Source of the DNA: Simmondsia chinensis
Taxonomy: Eukaryota > Streptophyta > Magnoliopsida > Caryophyllales > Simmondsiaceae
Length of the DNA stretch: 64,000 nt
Assembly (NCBI GenBank): GCA_018398585.1
Contig: JAGTTD010000002.1
Coordinates: 34,216,186-34,280,185 of the forward strand
Direction: 5' to 3'
The notes below the pieces were generated by a model. It saw only the letters and a list, made by a program, of their open reading frames with translations. It was not told the DNA's origin and did no database searches. The stretch's first letter is position 1, and each line of letters opens with the position of its first letter. Positions 42,696-53,955 of the stretch are shown here, one piece after another. The position numbers and the translations under genes are program-made.

Positions 42696-42869
42696 ATGGC
42701 AGTGGCTTATTCTTCGTCTTGTTCTTCAGCATACCTTCTATCAACTGATATTTTTGGGGCTCGCAATCACAAACCCACTTCATTTTCATGGTCATTATCA
42801 CTTCCCAGACTTAATCTCTCTCTAAATTCAATCCCCAATTTGAAAATCGCTGCACCCACAAACCAGTAA
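42696..42869 (+). CDS. 57-residue ORF resembling a plastid transit peptide, inside the LTR
   Basis: The ATG lies about 52 bases after the LTR TATA box, and the ORF ends at TAA 42867-42869. The peptide starts MAVAYSSSCSSAYLLSTDIF, is rich in Ser and Leu, has few acidic residues and continues with Arg/Lys and NLKIAAPTNQ. This composition is typical of chloroplast transit peptides. The copy in the right LTR has TGA at the fifth codon (48099), so only the left copy is open. It may be the captured first exon of a plastid protein gene. Whether it is translated is unknown. Confidence 0.45.
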   Translation: MAVAYSSSCSSAYLLSTDIFGARNHKPTSFSWSLSLPRLNLSLNSIPNLKIAAPTNQ

Positions 42870-42881
42870 TTTTGAAATAAA

Positions 42882-43088
42882 TTGAAGAAGATTGAGCACA
42901 ATTACATTGAGGTTAATGGCTTCAACCTTCATACTAATCTTGCTGGAACAACCGTTGGCTTTAGTTTCTTGTTATACTCCGTCTCTCTCTCCTTCTTTTT
43001 GAGTCTCTCTCTCCTCGGATTTGGGCAAAGTTTAAGCCGCTCCTACAGGACAATTAACGAGTGCACGTTAAGAGTCGGATCGCGTTAA
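42882..43088 (+). pseudogene. Epoxide-hydrolase-like N-terminal fragment in the LTR
   Basis: The frame begins KKIEHNYIEVNGFNLHTNLA. Plant soluble epoxide hydrolases begin with a similar 'IEH..V..NGINMHVAE.G' segment. The resemblance ends after about 22 residues, where TTVGFSF and CT-rich low-complexity sequence follow, so only a short exon piece would be present. The same piece is in the right LTR near 48270-48345. The identification rests on a short match. Confidence 0.4.
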
Positions 43089-43242
43089 TCCTGGAGGACG
43101 GCCGCCGGTCATACTTTGTGCACCGGAGCAGCGACGAAATCGTCTTTTAGGACAGTGCCATTTACCACGGCGCGATATCATTCTTTGTGAGATCTTTCTA
43201 ATTGCCCTCTCTTTTGTTGCTATGATTAAATATTAGTCGATT

Positions 43243-43534
43243 TTTATCATCTGGATGCCTTCATTTCAAATCGCCTAATTGAATTTTACTCCAAATGCAA
43301 TGACCCTTAATCGGCTCATTAAATACTTGATCAAATGTCTGTGAGAGATATCTATTCTTGGGATGCAATTTTGTAAGTTGTTATTGTAGTTTAAATAGTT
43401 TAGAAATTGCGTACAATGTGTTCGATGAAATGCCTGAGAGAAATGTTGTATCTTGGAACAATATGATTAGTGTATTTGTTAAGAATTTGATGCATTATGA
43501 AGCTTTGAGATTCTACTACGAGATTTTTCTTACA
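43243..43534 (+). pseudogene. PPR protein fragment in the 5' LTR
   Basis: The first frame reads HLDAFISNRLIEFYSKCND and MSVRDIYSWDAIL. After a one-base frame change near 43375 the sequence continues SLEIAYNVFDEMPERNVVSW, then NNMISVFVKNLMHYEALRFY, up to the LTR end. This is about two and a half PPR motifs of the plant PLS type, which in intact proteins bind organelle RNA. Two stops (CCT-TAA, CAT-TAA) and the frame change are present in both LTRs, so the piece was already broken before the element last copied itself. Confidence 0.85.
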
Positions 43535-46500
43535 ATCTAAAAGACGATTTTTGGAATGACTAATAGCTAGATTTGAAAAAGGATATGTGTTATGCAGTGC
43601 ATATATGGTGTGCTAGTAAAACTGAAAAATATATATGTCACAGATGAATCTCTATATGTACCAATTGTAACCAGTTAGAGGAGAATAAGAATCATAGGCA
43701 GTCTTCGACTCAAAAGTTCTGGTGTTCTGGGAATTTTATATTTTACCCAAAGTTGAAAAGTTCATTGTGGTATACCAAAAATTAGATTAAACTTTCATTA
43801 AAAAAAAAAAAAAGTAGATGTGATACCAAAAAGTATATGGGCTGGGAAAAGTGGTTATTTTTGAGTTTTTTGGATAACTCAGTTCCTGAGATAAAAAGTG
43901 ATAGTTAAATGGGGCGCAGCAAAGATGTTCGACAAAATGATTATGAGAAATAAGGTCATTAGGCCTAACGAGAAAAAGAAAATGAAAGTCCATATGGATC
44001 TAAGGGTTTAAATACGATTGGGCCAACAATTGGGCTTTTAAGTCTAGAGGAAAAGGAAAAAATGGAAATGAGACATACTTAATAATAAACCAAAAATTAT
44101 AAATGAAGTTTAAGTATGTGTATGTTCGATGATTTAGATTCCATATACTTTTCCTACTATTCATGTTGTAATACAAAGGACCTAATTTTCAAGGTTGATA
44201 TGAAAAAGGTTAGAAGGAAGCAACATAGTGTTTGCATATATGTATTACTTACATTTTATCAATGGAAGTTAGATCCACATAAACCCTAATATAAGCTAGT
44301 GAAATGGGAGGGCAGTGCTTTGGTATGACGCAAATTCTTGTGTTACATAAAAACTATTTTTACCACTAAGTTGCATGGATTTCTCACTTTGTTTTAACAC
44401 AACCTTTGATTTCCTTTTTGTGGAAAGAGGTGTTCATACTTGAGACTAGTGGTTTATGTTGAAGTAATAAAGCTCTAGGTTATCCTAGAGGATGTACCTG
44501 TTGACTTTAAAGGGCTCCTTATTTAATGGTTAGATAAAATACTATAAAATATTATGATTCTAATTTTCACTACCTTGAATTGTGGGGCGTCTAGCCTATG
44601 TAGGTTCTCTTGAATATATTATTGCCCTTCTAGTTCAAATGCATTAATTTTGACAATCGTGTAGCTAGTGTATTTGCTATTGAAAAAGGTCCTAAAATCC
44701 TTGATGACGTTATGAAGCCATAAGTGCACCTATTTCAAGAAGGTTTGTTGATAGCCAAAAATCTTGAATTATGATATTAAGAGAGAAATCTTTATGGGAA
44801 AATTAGAGGGGTTTTGGGATTCCTAAATAAAATAAAGTTTATGTGTTTGAAACTCCTCATCTAATATGCATCAAATCCTTAGATAGTAGCATCATAATTG
44901 ATTGTTCCTGGTCACACATAAGCTTGTTTATGGTGGCGGTTTGTGTGTATGAAAAGTCAAGTTGATGAGATGCCCCTCTTTGGAAGAGTATGAATCTATA
45001 AATACCATAAAGCTTTTCTTGAGTTAATATAAGAAACTTATATGAGGCAGATGCGACACCGATGTAAAAAAATAAAAAAAATAAAGGGATAATAGGACTT
45101 GTGATAATTTGTTAAAATTCATGAGTGATTTGGTGTGTTAGTCTCCATGATGATGTGTCTCGTATATTTTTCATGGCTATGTTTGAAGTATTGTGAATAT
45201 GTTGTCACATGTTACTTGAAATGATAAAAAGCATGTTGTATGTTGCCGAATGCACTGCTGCATATTGTTCTGGGCTGTAAGATGTTGATGTGCATGCTAT
45301 TATGGACACATGTTTCAGTTGTGCAAGGACGGTATGTTATGTACATACTATAGATTATGACTGTTAACTGCTGAATTTGTTCTTGATATTGCAACTGCTG
45401 TCTTTTGGGCAATATACTGTCATTTTAAGTTGTCTTCTTGAATTCCAACTTGTGGTTCGGAAAAACATGATATGTTTGAGTATATGAGGACTGTATGTTG
45501 TCTTCAGAGACTTATTATGCCCTTAGGATAATTGTTTCATGTATTCCTTTCTAGTTTTTTGGAAAAGGAGTAAGGTGCAGGCCACATGATAACATTGATT
45601 GATCATAGGCTTGGTATTTAGTTTGTGCCTAAATGCCTTGTTTGGTTATTGTAATATGTTGTGTGCTCACGTTGGCCGTTCGAATGACATACTATATGAC
45701 CCTAGTGTTCATTTGACGAGAATAACAATGTGGCATCACATCACAAGCCAAATATACTAAGGTAATTGATAGTATTATGTTCTTGGTGAATAATACAACA
45801 CTCATCCCTTTATATCATATGTTAGTGGTGGACCTTGTCTACAAACATTGATCCAAATAACGAATATTAAAGTGCTCTAATTAAATTGTTGAAGCACTAG
45901 TGAAGTACTATGAATGGGATTTATATTGTAGTAGACTCCGTGTTGTGTTGGGTGTTTGATCTCGTTGAGAGACATTCTACTAATTACAATATGTTTCTGA
46001 CACTCCGCTGAAACCTGCATGTTTTAGTTATCCTCTCAACACTGAGTTGGCAGGTAGAAAAATCTAACAGCCTAAGAATGCAGTGTGATACATTCCATTG
46101 TGGGGGGCTGTAAAAGCACCCGAGAGCCTATAAGGTATGTTGTCAGGTGATAATCTTTTCTGACTATTGTGTTTCTACCACTGTTTGCCAGATATAGCTA
46201 GCTCATGGAAATTCGTTATGGTGGAAATATTGTTTGTCGACTGTCCAAAGTCGATGTAAATAGCTTAATGATGCTAAGCACTTGGGCTTGAGAGCCTTGC
46301 AGAGGCTTAGGTTGCCTTAAGCTGAGTTGTAAAAGGCATCCTGTGAATTATAGTATTATGAACCTCTTTCTTTTGATATCACCAAAAATTTGGGACAACA
46401 TTGGTAAGACATGAACTACCCTTAATAGTAATATCGCATGTACGCTAAGTACGATGAGAATGGGTATATGGTCCTTTGTGACCTAAACTAGTGATAATGT

Positions 46501-46790
46501 TTCACAATTGTGATGAGATATGAAAGTGACAATTTGCAGTATGTGGTTTTCGTGCCAACTGTATATATGATATACGTAGTATGTGAGTACTTGGGGTGGA
46601 GATTTAATTTTACTAATACAATGTGTGCTCCACTAATGTATTATACTGACTCTTTTTGAAGTGGCAGGCGATGGAGCTAGTTATTTCACAGCTCATTGCA
46701 AGTACCTCAATGTGGGGGTAAGAGCAACTCGTGATTGATGTTGACAGTAGTCAACTCTGAAGTACTGCGCTGTTGTAATACAATGTTGAA
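43535..46790 (+). other. Non-coding interior of the copia-derived element
   Basis: About 3.2 kb has stops in all frames and I could not read any gag, protease, integrase or RT in it. It is AT-rich with repeated ATGTTGT/GTATGTTG words. It may be diverged coding sequence or acquired spacer. Confidence 0.5.
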
Positions 46791-47099
46791 GTGCCTTTGT
46801 GGGGGCTTCCAGTTCCATTAGTGTCACTTCACTGTGACAGTCAAGCTGCAACTGTTGTGGCAGAGAACAAGGTTCATAATGGCAAGAGGAGACACATTCG
46901 TCTCATGCATAAGATCGTGAGAGATCTAATAGAAAGTGGAGTGATATCACTAGACTATGTAAAGTCTGAAAAGAATCTTGCGGATCCGTTGACAAAAGGC
47001 CTTTGTCGTAATTGTAAAAACATCGAGGGGGAAGGGACTGAAGTCTGTACACGAATAAACTATGATGTATCCAACTTGGGCTTATCAGGTTCAATGTGA
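46791..47099 (+). pseudogene. Copia RNase H C-terminal part
   Basis: The 102-codon frame contains VSLHCDSQAATVVAENKVHN, GKRRHIRLMHKIVRDLIESG and VISLDYVKSEKNLADPLTKG. The CDSQ Asp and the final 'N.ADPLTKGL' are conserved end blocks of copia RNase H. Everything upstream is lost. It shows the ancestor of this element was an ordinary copia retrotransposon, of a lineage ending in DPLTKGL. Confidence 0.88.
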
Positions 47100-47166
47100 A
47101 AAGTTATAGTTTCATTCAAGATATGCACTGCGTTTTATGTTGTCCCTCCCTATGGTGTGACAGTGT

Positions 47167-47294
47167 GGAGACGGGTCCAATGCCGTATGTTGGCGGTGTA
47201 AGCATGACTTGCACATGAAGGACACTATCTGGAGACGGGTCCAATGCCATATGTTGGCGGTGTAAGCATGACTTGCACATGACAGACACTGTCT
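47167..47294 (+). repeat. 64-bp tandem duplication before the 3' LTR
   Basis: GGAGACGGGTCCAATGCC, TATGTTGGCGGTGTAAGCAT and GACTTGCACATGA occur at 47167 and again at 47231, in the 3' untranslated part of the element. Confidence 0.9.
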
Positions 47295-47708
47295 GTATGT
47301 TACCAGGGGTAAGGTTGAGCTTTAGCTCTTAATAGACCCATTTTCATACGTTTGGTGGTGTGCGGTAACACACACTTGATGAGATCCACCTATATAGGTG
47401 TGGGAATCTAGCCGCTCCCTATGAAGGATTAAGACATGCCTTCTAGAGTGCCTATGAACATCCAGGACGAGCGCGTGGCCAATTAAACGCGCCAAACTGC
47501 AGGAGTTGCCGAGATCTGGAGTTCGGTACGTGTCCAAGTGGAAGACTATACAACCCCTTGTGAGGTTCAAGATGAAAGTCACCTTGCAAGATGTTGGTCC
47601 TAAACTTGGGTTGCACTAGGTGACGATTCAAGTCGCAAGACATCGGCACTGAAAAACCGAACTCCCTTTGCCCAATCTATTCTTTTTGTTCTCTTCTGCT
47701 TGCATCAT

Positions 47709-47719
47709 TTGTGGGGGAT
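47709..47719 (+). promoter_or_regulatory. Polypurine tract of the copia-derived element
   Basis: TTGTGGGGGAT abuts the right LTR start TGTTGG at 47720. Confidence 0.85.
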
Positions 47720-48924
47720 TGTTGGAAAAAATGATACAAGCGAACCTTTAGTTTTATAGGGAAATTATATCCCACATTGAAAAAACAGTATGAATGATCC
47801 TTTTCTTAATAGGTACATTTATTTACCTGAAAAATATTTTAATAGCACCTATTTACCAACCGTTTGCCGTTACTAGCCGTTATGGTCATTAAAATTATGG
47901 CCGTTGGGACATTATTGTGGCTGTTTTTTCCTAGCTCATTACACCATTTATTATCATTAAAATTCATGACTGTTGGGAATCCAATTTTTGGGAGAGGAGG
48001 TGTGGTGTAGACTCAATTGAATTCAGCATAAAAATGGACCAAATTTTAGGGGTCTTTTATCGTCTACAATCCCATCTAATCGAAAAATGGCAGTGGCTTG
48101 ATCTTCGTCTTGTTCTTCAGCATCCCTTCTATCAACTGATATTTTTGGGGCTCGCAATCACAAACCCACTTCATTTTCATGGTCATTATCACTTCCCAGA
48201 CTTAATCTCTCTCTAAATTCAATCCCCAATTTGAAAATCGCCGCACCCACAAGCCAGTAATTTTGAAATAAACTGAAGAAGATTGAGCACAATTACATTG
48301 AGGTTAATGGCTTCAACCTTCATACTAATCTTGCTGGAACAACCGTTGGCTTTAGTTTCTCGTTATACTCCGTCTCTCTCTCCTTCTTTTTGAGTCTCTC
48401 TCTCCTCCGATTTGGGCAAAGTTCAAGGCACTCCTACAGGACAATTAACGAGTGCACGTTAAGAGTTGGATCGCGTTAATCCTGGAGGACGGCCGCCGGT
48501 CATACTTTGTGCACCGGAGCAGTGGCAAAATCGTCTTTTAGGACAGTGGCATTTACCATGGCGCGATATCATTCTTTGTGAGATCTTTCTAATTACCCTC
48601 TCTTTTGTTGCTATGATTAAATATTAGTTGATTTTATCATCTGGATGCCTTCATTTCAAATCGCCTAATTGAATTTTACTCCAAATGCAATGACCCTTAA
48701 TTGGCTCATTAAATACTTGATCAAATGTCTGTGAGAGATATCTATTCTTGGGATGCAATTTTGTAAGTTGTTATTGTAGTTTAAATAGTTTAGAAATTGC
48801 ATACAATGTGTTCGATGAAATGCCAGAGAGAAATATTGTATCTTGGAACAATATGATTAGTGTATTTGTTAAGAATTTGATGCATTATGAAGCTGTGAGA
48901 TTCTACTACGAGATTTTTCTTACA
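47720..48924 (+). repeat. 3' LTR with captured gene fragments
   Basis: It is closely similar to 42329-43534. The PPR piece is at 48633-48924. The frame 48748-48987 runs out of the LTR through the target duplication ATATG into flanking DNA. The transit-peptide-like ORF has a TGA at codon five. Confidence 0.92.
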
Positions 48925-48929
48925 ATATG

Positions 48930-50519
48930 TAGTAATTATTATGAACTTATAAAAATAATAGGGTCTTCTTACAGAGAATTACCTTAAAAGTTGTTATTTT
49001 TACTCAGCCATTATAATTTTTAATTTTTTAGAAAAACACATCCAAAGTCCAAAAGTTTTCAGTTAGCCACCTTATATTACTTTGTTAAATATTACACGAA
49101 TTTCACATGGATTTTAGTTTAATTTTTTTATTTTTGAGTGAATATTAAGCATTATTTGACGCTAGTAATGAACAATTAATGGGTACTCTGAAGTCTATAT
49201 AAAAATCAAGCTGACAATGCATTCACCTACCCCCCTCTCCGCCCAGGTTTGATTCTAAGGGGGTTTCAAAGCAGCGGGTTCAAACTGTGGTGGGAAAGGA
49301 GGTGGAAAATACTTTTGCCAACTTAAGTATATTAATTCATGCTTAATAATTATTCTAAAATCTATATAAAAGTCACTAGCAAATACCAAACAATTATTGG
49401 CTTGATTTGAGGTTGTTGATTGAAAATTTTAAAACTTTTAAAGGTAATTTTCTGAAAATTTCACAAAATTATGATAGTTAAGTAAAAAAATAATAGCTTT
49501 TTAAGATAAGTTTCTAAAAAATATAATAAAAATAAAATTAAAAAGTGCTTCTATCAAACGAAAGAGATCTTCGAGCAGAATCGCGTGCCCTAGAATGTCA
49601 ACTGTGATATTTACCACTGATCATCCACCTCAAGCTAGCTAAAAATCAAATTCCCTTCACAAAGGGGAGTCAATAGTATTTATAATAATTCGATCAACTT
49701 GCATCAGTTAGCATAAATCATTAATATATGGTAATTTGTTCAAGTCATGACAAATATAAACTTATTTAATGATGCATTTTTCGCTCACCTACTTTTAATT
49801 ATTAAAAAAACATTTTAATGAAAAATTATCAAATATTTCGGTTTATATCATCACATAATATTTTTTTCCATATAATTTCATTGATGGACAAAAATTGTGT
49901 TTAACCTCCCTTATATAATCACCCATTTAAGAACAGTTGGATATTATTCAAGTGTGTATTTGTCGTATTGGTAAAAAAGTATTATTTAATTAGAAAATAA
50001 CTTTTTGAGATTTTTGAGTGCTTGACGTGATACTTGAAAAAATATATATGGTATTTACATTGAAGTAATTTAAAAATTTTTGAAATATTCTAAATAAGTA
50101 AAAAATATTTTAAATATTTTCAAAAATAGTTTAAACACCCAAAAGGTTTTTAAATCATTGAGGAAATATGATAAATATTTAAAAATAATTTCATTATTTT
50201 AAAGTATATAGCAAATATCTAAACAGTTTGTAGTATTTAAAAATGTCTTAAAAACAATATTAAATCTATTTTAGTTATTTTTATAAATATTTAAATATTT
50301 TTAAAAAATTCTCAAAAAATTGAAAATATTAAAATATTTAAAAATTGAACGATAATTTAAAAATTTTAAATATCTAAAAATATAATATATAATTAAAATA
50401 TTTTAAATATTTGAATATAGTTTAAATTGTTTAAAAATCTTAAAGCTCAACAAAATGTTGTAGATATAAAATAATAATATAAATACTTAGAAACTATTTT
50501 GATGAACATATCAGATATA
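48930..50519. other. AT-rich spacer
   Basis: It contains long runs of AAATATTTAAAAAT-like words at 50000-50470, and no gene or terminal repeats that I can support. Confidence 0.55.
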
Positions 50520-51330
50520 TGAAAAATATTGTTACCTAGGACGCTAAAAGAAATGTAGGCCTCAAGGACATTACGAAGAAGTTAAGAGACGTGGAGGAAG
50601 GTCCATTGACCTCATTTTGTTTTTGGAGGAATTCCAACAGATCATGGAGTGTTTGAGACTAGAAACATGCTTCTATGAAATTTGGGACAGCAGTTAGAAT
50701 TTATAGCATATAAATAAGGGAAGTGATGGCTTCACAAGGGGTCCTATGACCAAGCTACAAACTCTTCAATTTCTTTTACGCACACTTCTGCCTTTATCCT
50801 CTGTGACTAGACTTAATTATAGTCCTCATTTGCTTTTGCAAATTGAATCAGATTACCAACAACATGTTCGAGAAGGTACATACTTTGTGTGATTTCTGTG
50901 ATAGTGTTTAGCATTTACTCCTATAGTGAATTTAGCTTGTATCGTTGATCTAAGGTCTTGATGGACAAACACTGTGCTTGAATAAGTTAACCTTGGATTG
51001 ATGGCTCAAACTGGATTACTCCATTTCAATCTTGTTATATTTGAGTTCTTTTGAATTATTTTGAGCCATGGTTTCTATACATAATCTCTTTGAATCGAGC
51101 TTAAGATAAGTTGATGAGCTTTTAAGCTGATCTCCGCCATACTTCTTAGCTCTTAAGCGTTCGAGGTAAGACATCTGAAAAATGCTTTGAGCTAATGTAC
51201 TCCAACTATCATTTTGGGTGAGTCTGACATATAAAATATATATGGAAGAGTAAAAGTTTCTATAATTCGAACATTAATAGGATCTGCGCAAATAGTAAGC
51301 CGAAGTTAAATTCACTAAAAACACCAAAAA
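50520..51330 (+). repeat. Relative of the gypsy-like fragment at 38868-40000
   Basis: Shared blocks include CAAACTCTTCAATTT (about 50757), the GACTAGACTTAATTATAGTC region, CTCCATTTCAATCTTGTTA and ATCTCCGCCATACTTCTTAG followed by a GAGGTAAGACATCTG-type segment. No coding sequence is seen. Confidence 0.55.
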
Positions 51331-52413
51331 TATATAGCAAGTGATTGGTTGAGTCAAGCACATGCGGTTTAAACCTGATTCATCCCGGTCATGATGGATC
51401 CTTTGACAAGCTTTTATCCTTAAATTGACCACAGCGATACAAATACAAACACAGCATCACCACCCTAATTATGAATTACTAATGATTTGGTTATGAGGAA
51501 AGTTTAGAGATATATATTTCACTAAATTGTGACTAGAATTTACTTCATACGAAGGGACAAAAAAATAAGCTCTTTACAGAAAAAGAAAAAAAAGTAGTTA
51601 CAAATGATGGTGGGGGCGTAGCTGAGATGATCATGCTCGTTATTTGAATGCAAGTTCAAATAAGTGATCGAGTTGAGCTTTCAAACCTAATTTAATAAGA
51701 CAGTAGCATACTCAATTCCCAAATATTTATAATCAAAGCGAGTCAAAATTATTTTTAAGCCAAGCATTCTATTAAGTTAAACTTTATTGATCCTAGTTAT
51801 TTCAGTTACTATCGAACTATGGTCTTGTAACAAATGATTGTCATTCGTTGAGATATTCAAGTTACTAATAAGTTATCATCAATCTATTATCAAGTTAATA
51901 GTCAACTAAAACAAGATCTCATTGCTATCCCTTTAAATTTAAATCGTTTTAAAATTTCATTTATTTAAAAAGGTTCACCAACTCCCCCGCCACCCACCAC
52001 CCCCTCCCCCCTCTTTTGCTAAGAACACGAGTTATTTCATGTGATCAATGGTGAAAAGTGCATCAACTTTTTTTCCCCCTTTTTTATATTTTGTGGCTGA
52101 GAATATTAAATATTAGAATAAATTACATAGTAATACTCTTATGTTTAATAAAATAATTTTTTAATCTACAAATTTTGTGAAACATTTTTTTAGTCCCCAG
52201 GTTTGGGTGAAAAAATATTTTAATTAAATTGTCGTTAAATCTTTCACAAAAATTTATAAAACATCCAAAATAATGCTATTAAAAATATTAATTAAAAGTG
52301 CATCAACTACTCTTTTTCCTTTTTTCCATTTTTGCAGCTGAGAATATTAAATATTAATTTGCAAACTGTTGAATTTATGGAAGAATTTTAAAAAAGGCAG
52401 AAAAAAAAAAGTT
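51331..52413. other. AT-rich spacer
   Basis: There is no gene that I can support. A C-rich CCCCCGCCACCCACCACCCC run lies at about 51984-52010. Confidence 0.55.
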
Positions 52414-52945
52414 AGGGTTATTTATATTTTAGTACCCTGATATTTTTTAAAAATAATAAAAAGGACCCTGACTTTTTTAAATTATTAAAAAAGTCCCTTA
52501 GTTTTTATTGTATTAATAAAAAGGCCCCTAAATTTTTGTTGCGTTAATAAAAAGGCTTTTCTCTGACTTAATGTTGCCATTTTTAGTCGATAGAACCGAT
52601 GTGATAGCTGTTTTTCTATTAATACTATAATAAAATGACAAAAATATCCTTTAATAACTATATTTTGAAACAAATTAGGCAAAAATTGATAGCTTCTATA
52701 TAACACAATATCTCAAATTTTGTTCTTATAAAGAACTAATAAGGGCATTGAAGCGTACTTTAGGTTATTTTATTTTAGTATTAATAAAAAGTAATTGTTA
52801 TGTGAGATCTGTTAATAGAAAATGATGTCATTACGCTTGAGAGGGGTCTTTTTATTGATATAATAAAAACTTTGAAGCTTTTTTAACAATTTAAAAATAT
52901 CAAGATCCTCTTTATCATTACAAAAAATAAAAAAAAAGGATTAGG
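52414..52945. mobile_element. MITE-like foldback element
   Basis: The left side reads AGGGTTATTTATATTTTAGT, then AATAAAAAGGACCCTGAC and ATTAATAAAAAGGCCCC. The right side, reverse-complemented, reads AGGATCTTGATATTTTTAAA and TCAATAAAAAGACCCC. The two halves form an imperfect inverted repeat. The left arm alone recurs at 61752-61845. Confidence 0.6.
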
Positions 52946-53225
52946 AATTAGGAGGCTTTTTAGGGGAGGAAAACTCCACAATTATATATAGTAAGATATG
53001 AAAATACTAAAATGTAAATAATAAAAAAAGTTAACACGTGAGTTTGACAGTTGGAAGCTTCGTTTGGCTCTCTTTCTCCCTCCTCACCTGTGCCCCCCTG
53101 ACAGCAAAATGCATTTATTTTATTACTTAATGCTTATGTAAAAGAGTCGGTTCCCAAAATAATACTAAAAAATAAAAAAATTAAAAAAATAATGCTGAAA
53201 AAAAATATTTCCCAATCTACTGTTG

Positions 53226-53413
53226 AACCGCGTTTACTAAACGCGTTTAAATTTCAATAAAACCGGATAAAAATATTTGGGTTATATCAGTGTAAACCGT
53301 GTTTACTAAACGCGGTTTATAACTGAACCGCGTCTACTAAACACGGTTTATCCCTAAACCGCGTCTACTAAAAGCGGTTTATCCCTAAACCGCGTTTACA
53401 AAACGCGGTTTAA
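53226..53413. repeat. Array of CG-rich palindromes, short arm of copy II
   Basis: About five units occur, such as AACCGCGTTTACTAAACGCG, spaced by AT-rich bases. Several are near-perfect, and this copy is less decayed than copy I. Confidence 0.88.
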
Positions 53414-53441
53414 CGTCAGTAATCCAAAAGGCCCTTTTTTT

Positions 53442-53708
53442 TCACTTATACTTACCATTGTGCCGTAATTCTTTAATTTTTGTTCGTTTATAGTTTTTAT
53501 TATGCCGCAATTTGTGATGATTATCATATTGATCCCATGTCTCTCTTAATGAAGCTCGAACATCATAAGTGGAAGTCAAATAACTCCAATAATAGTACTT
53601 GAAAGATCTCCAGTGTGTAAGCAAAAGAAAGGAGGAGGCGAACGACGTGACTGGTGGTGGGTTAACGAGAAAGAGGCAGAGAGATGGTGAAAGCAGCGGA
53701 GAAAACAC
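53442..53708 (-). pseudogene. Exon-like core of the Mutator-type element, copy II
   Basis: This 88-codon minus-strand frame includes SFKYYYWSYLTSTYDVRASL, RETWDQYDNHHKLRHNKNYK and a basic end. It aligns with the copy I core through the same reading frame and stays open past the TGA seen there. ATGGTAAGT, a possible splice donor, lies near 53450. The N-terminal part is hydrophobic and Ser/Pro-rich. The protein family is unknown to me. Confidence 0.5.
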
Positions 53709-53727
53709 ACGTGAATTAGATAAACCT

Positions 53728-53955
53728 AGTAAACCGGGTCATAAAGACTCGGTTATAACAGAAGAAAACCGCGTCTTTATGATGCGGTTTAGTTAAATTA
53801 AAACGGCGTCTTTAAGACGCGGTTTTGTTAGTAAAACCGCGTCTTAATGACGCGGTTTAATATATATAACCGCGTTATTAAAACGCGATTTATGCTAATA
53901 TTAAACGCTATTTTTAGACGCGGTTTATCAAAGCCGCGTTTAGTAAACGCGGTTC
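53728..53955. repeat. Array of CG-rich palindromes, long arm of copy II
   Basis: About seven units occur, such as AAACCGCGTCTTTATGATGC and AACCGCGTCTTAATGACGCG with short spacers, ending CGCGGTTCAACAGTAGATTG at the terminal repeat. Confidence 0.88.

Larger units (their letters stand above)
42329..43534 (+). repeat. 5' LTR with captured gene fragments
   Basis: In order it contains a U3-like part with TACCAACCGTTTGCCGTTAC, a TATA box at 42637-42644, the small ORF at 42696, an epoxide-hydrolase-like piece near 42880-42960, a GC-rich part (43085-43160) and the PPR piece (43243-43534). Confidence 0.92.
42329..48924 (+). mobile_element. Copia-derived LTR element whose LTRs carry gene fragments
   Basis: Two LTRs of about 1205 bp (42329-43534 and 47720-48924) start TGTTGGAAAAAATGATACAA and end TTTTTCTTACA. 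The element is flanked by ATATG (42324-42328 and 48925-48929). A purine tract TTTGTGGGGGAT abuts the right LTR. The 4.2-kb interior is mostly non-coding but holds the last part of a copia RNase H (46791-47099), so the element derives from a copia ancestor. I do not see a primer site of the Met type after the left LTR. Each LTR contains sequence like plant gene N-termini and a PPR protein fragment. Confidence 0.93.

Noticed and set aside
48748..48987. Functional PPR gene
   Set aside because: Only about two and a half motifs are present, with stops and a frame change upstream. The frame runs out of the LTR into flanking DNA.
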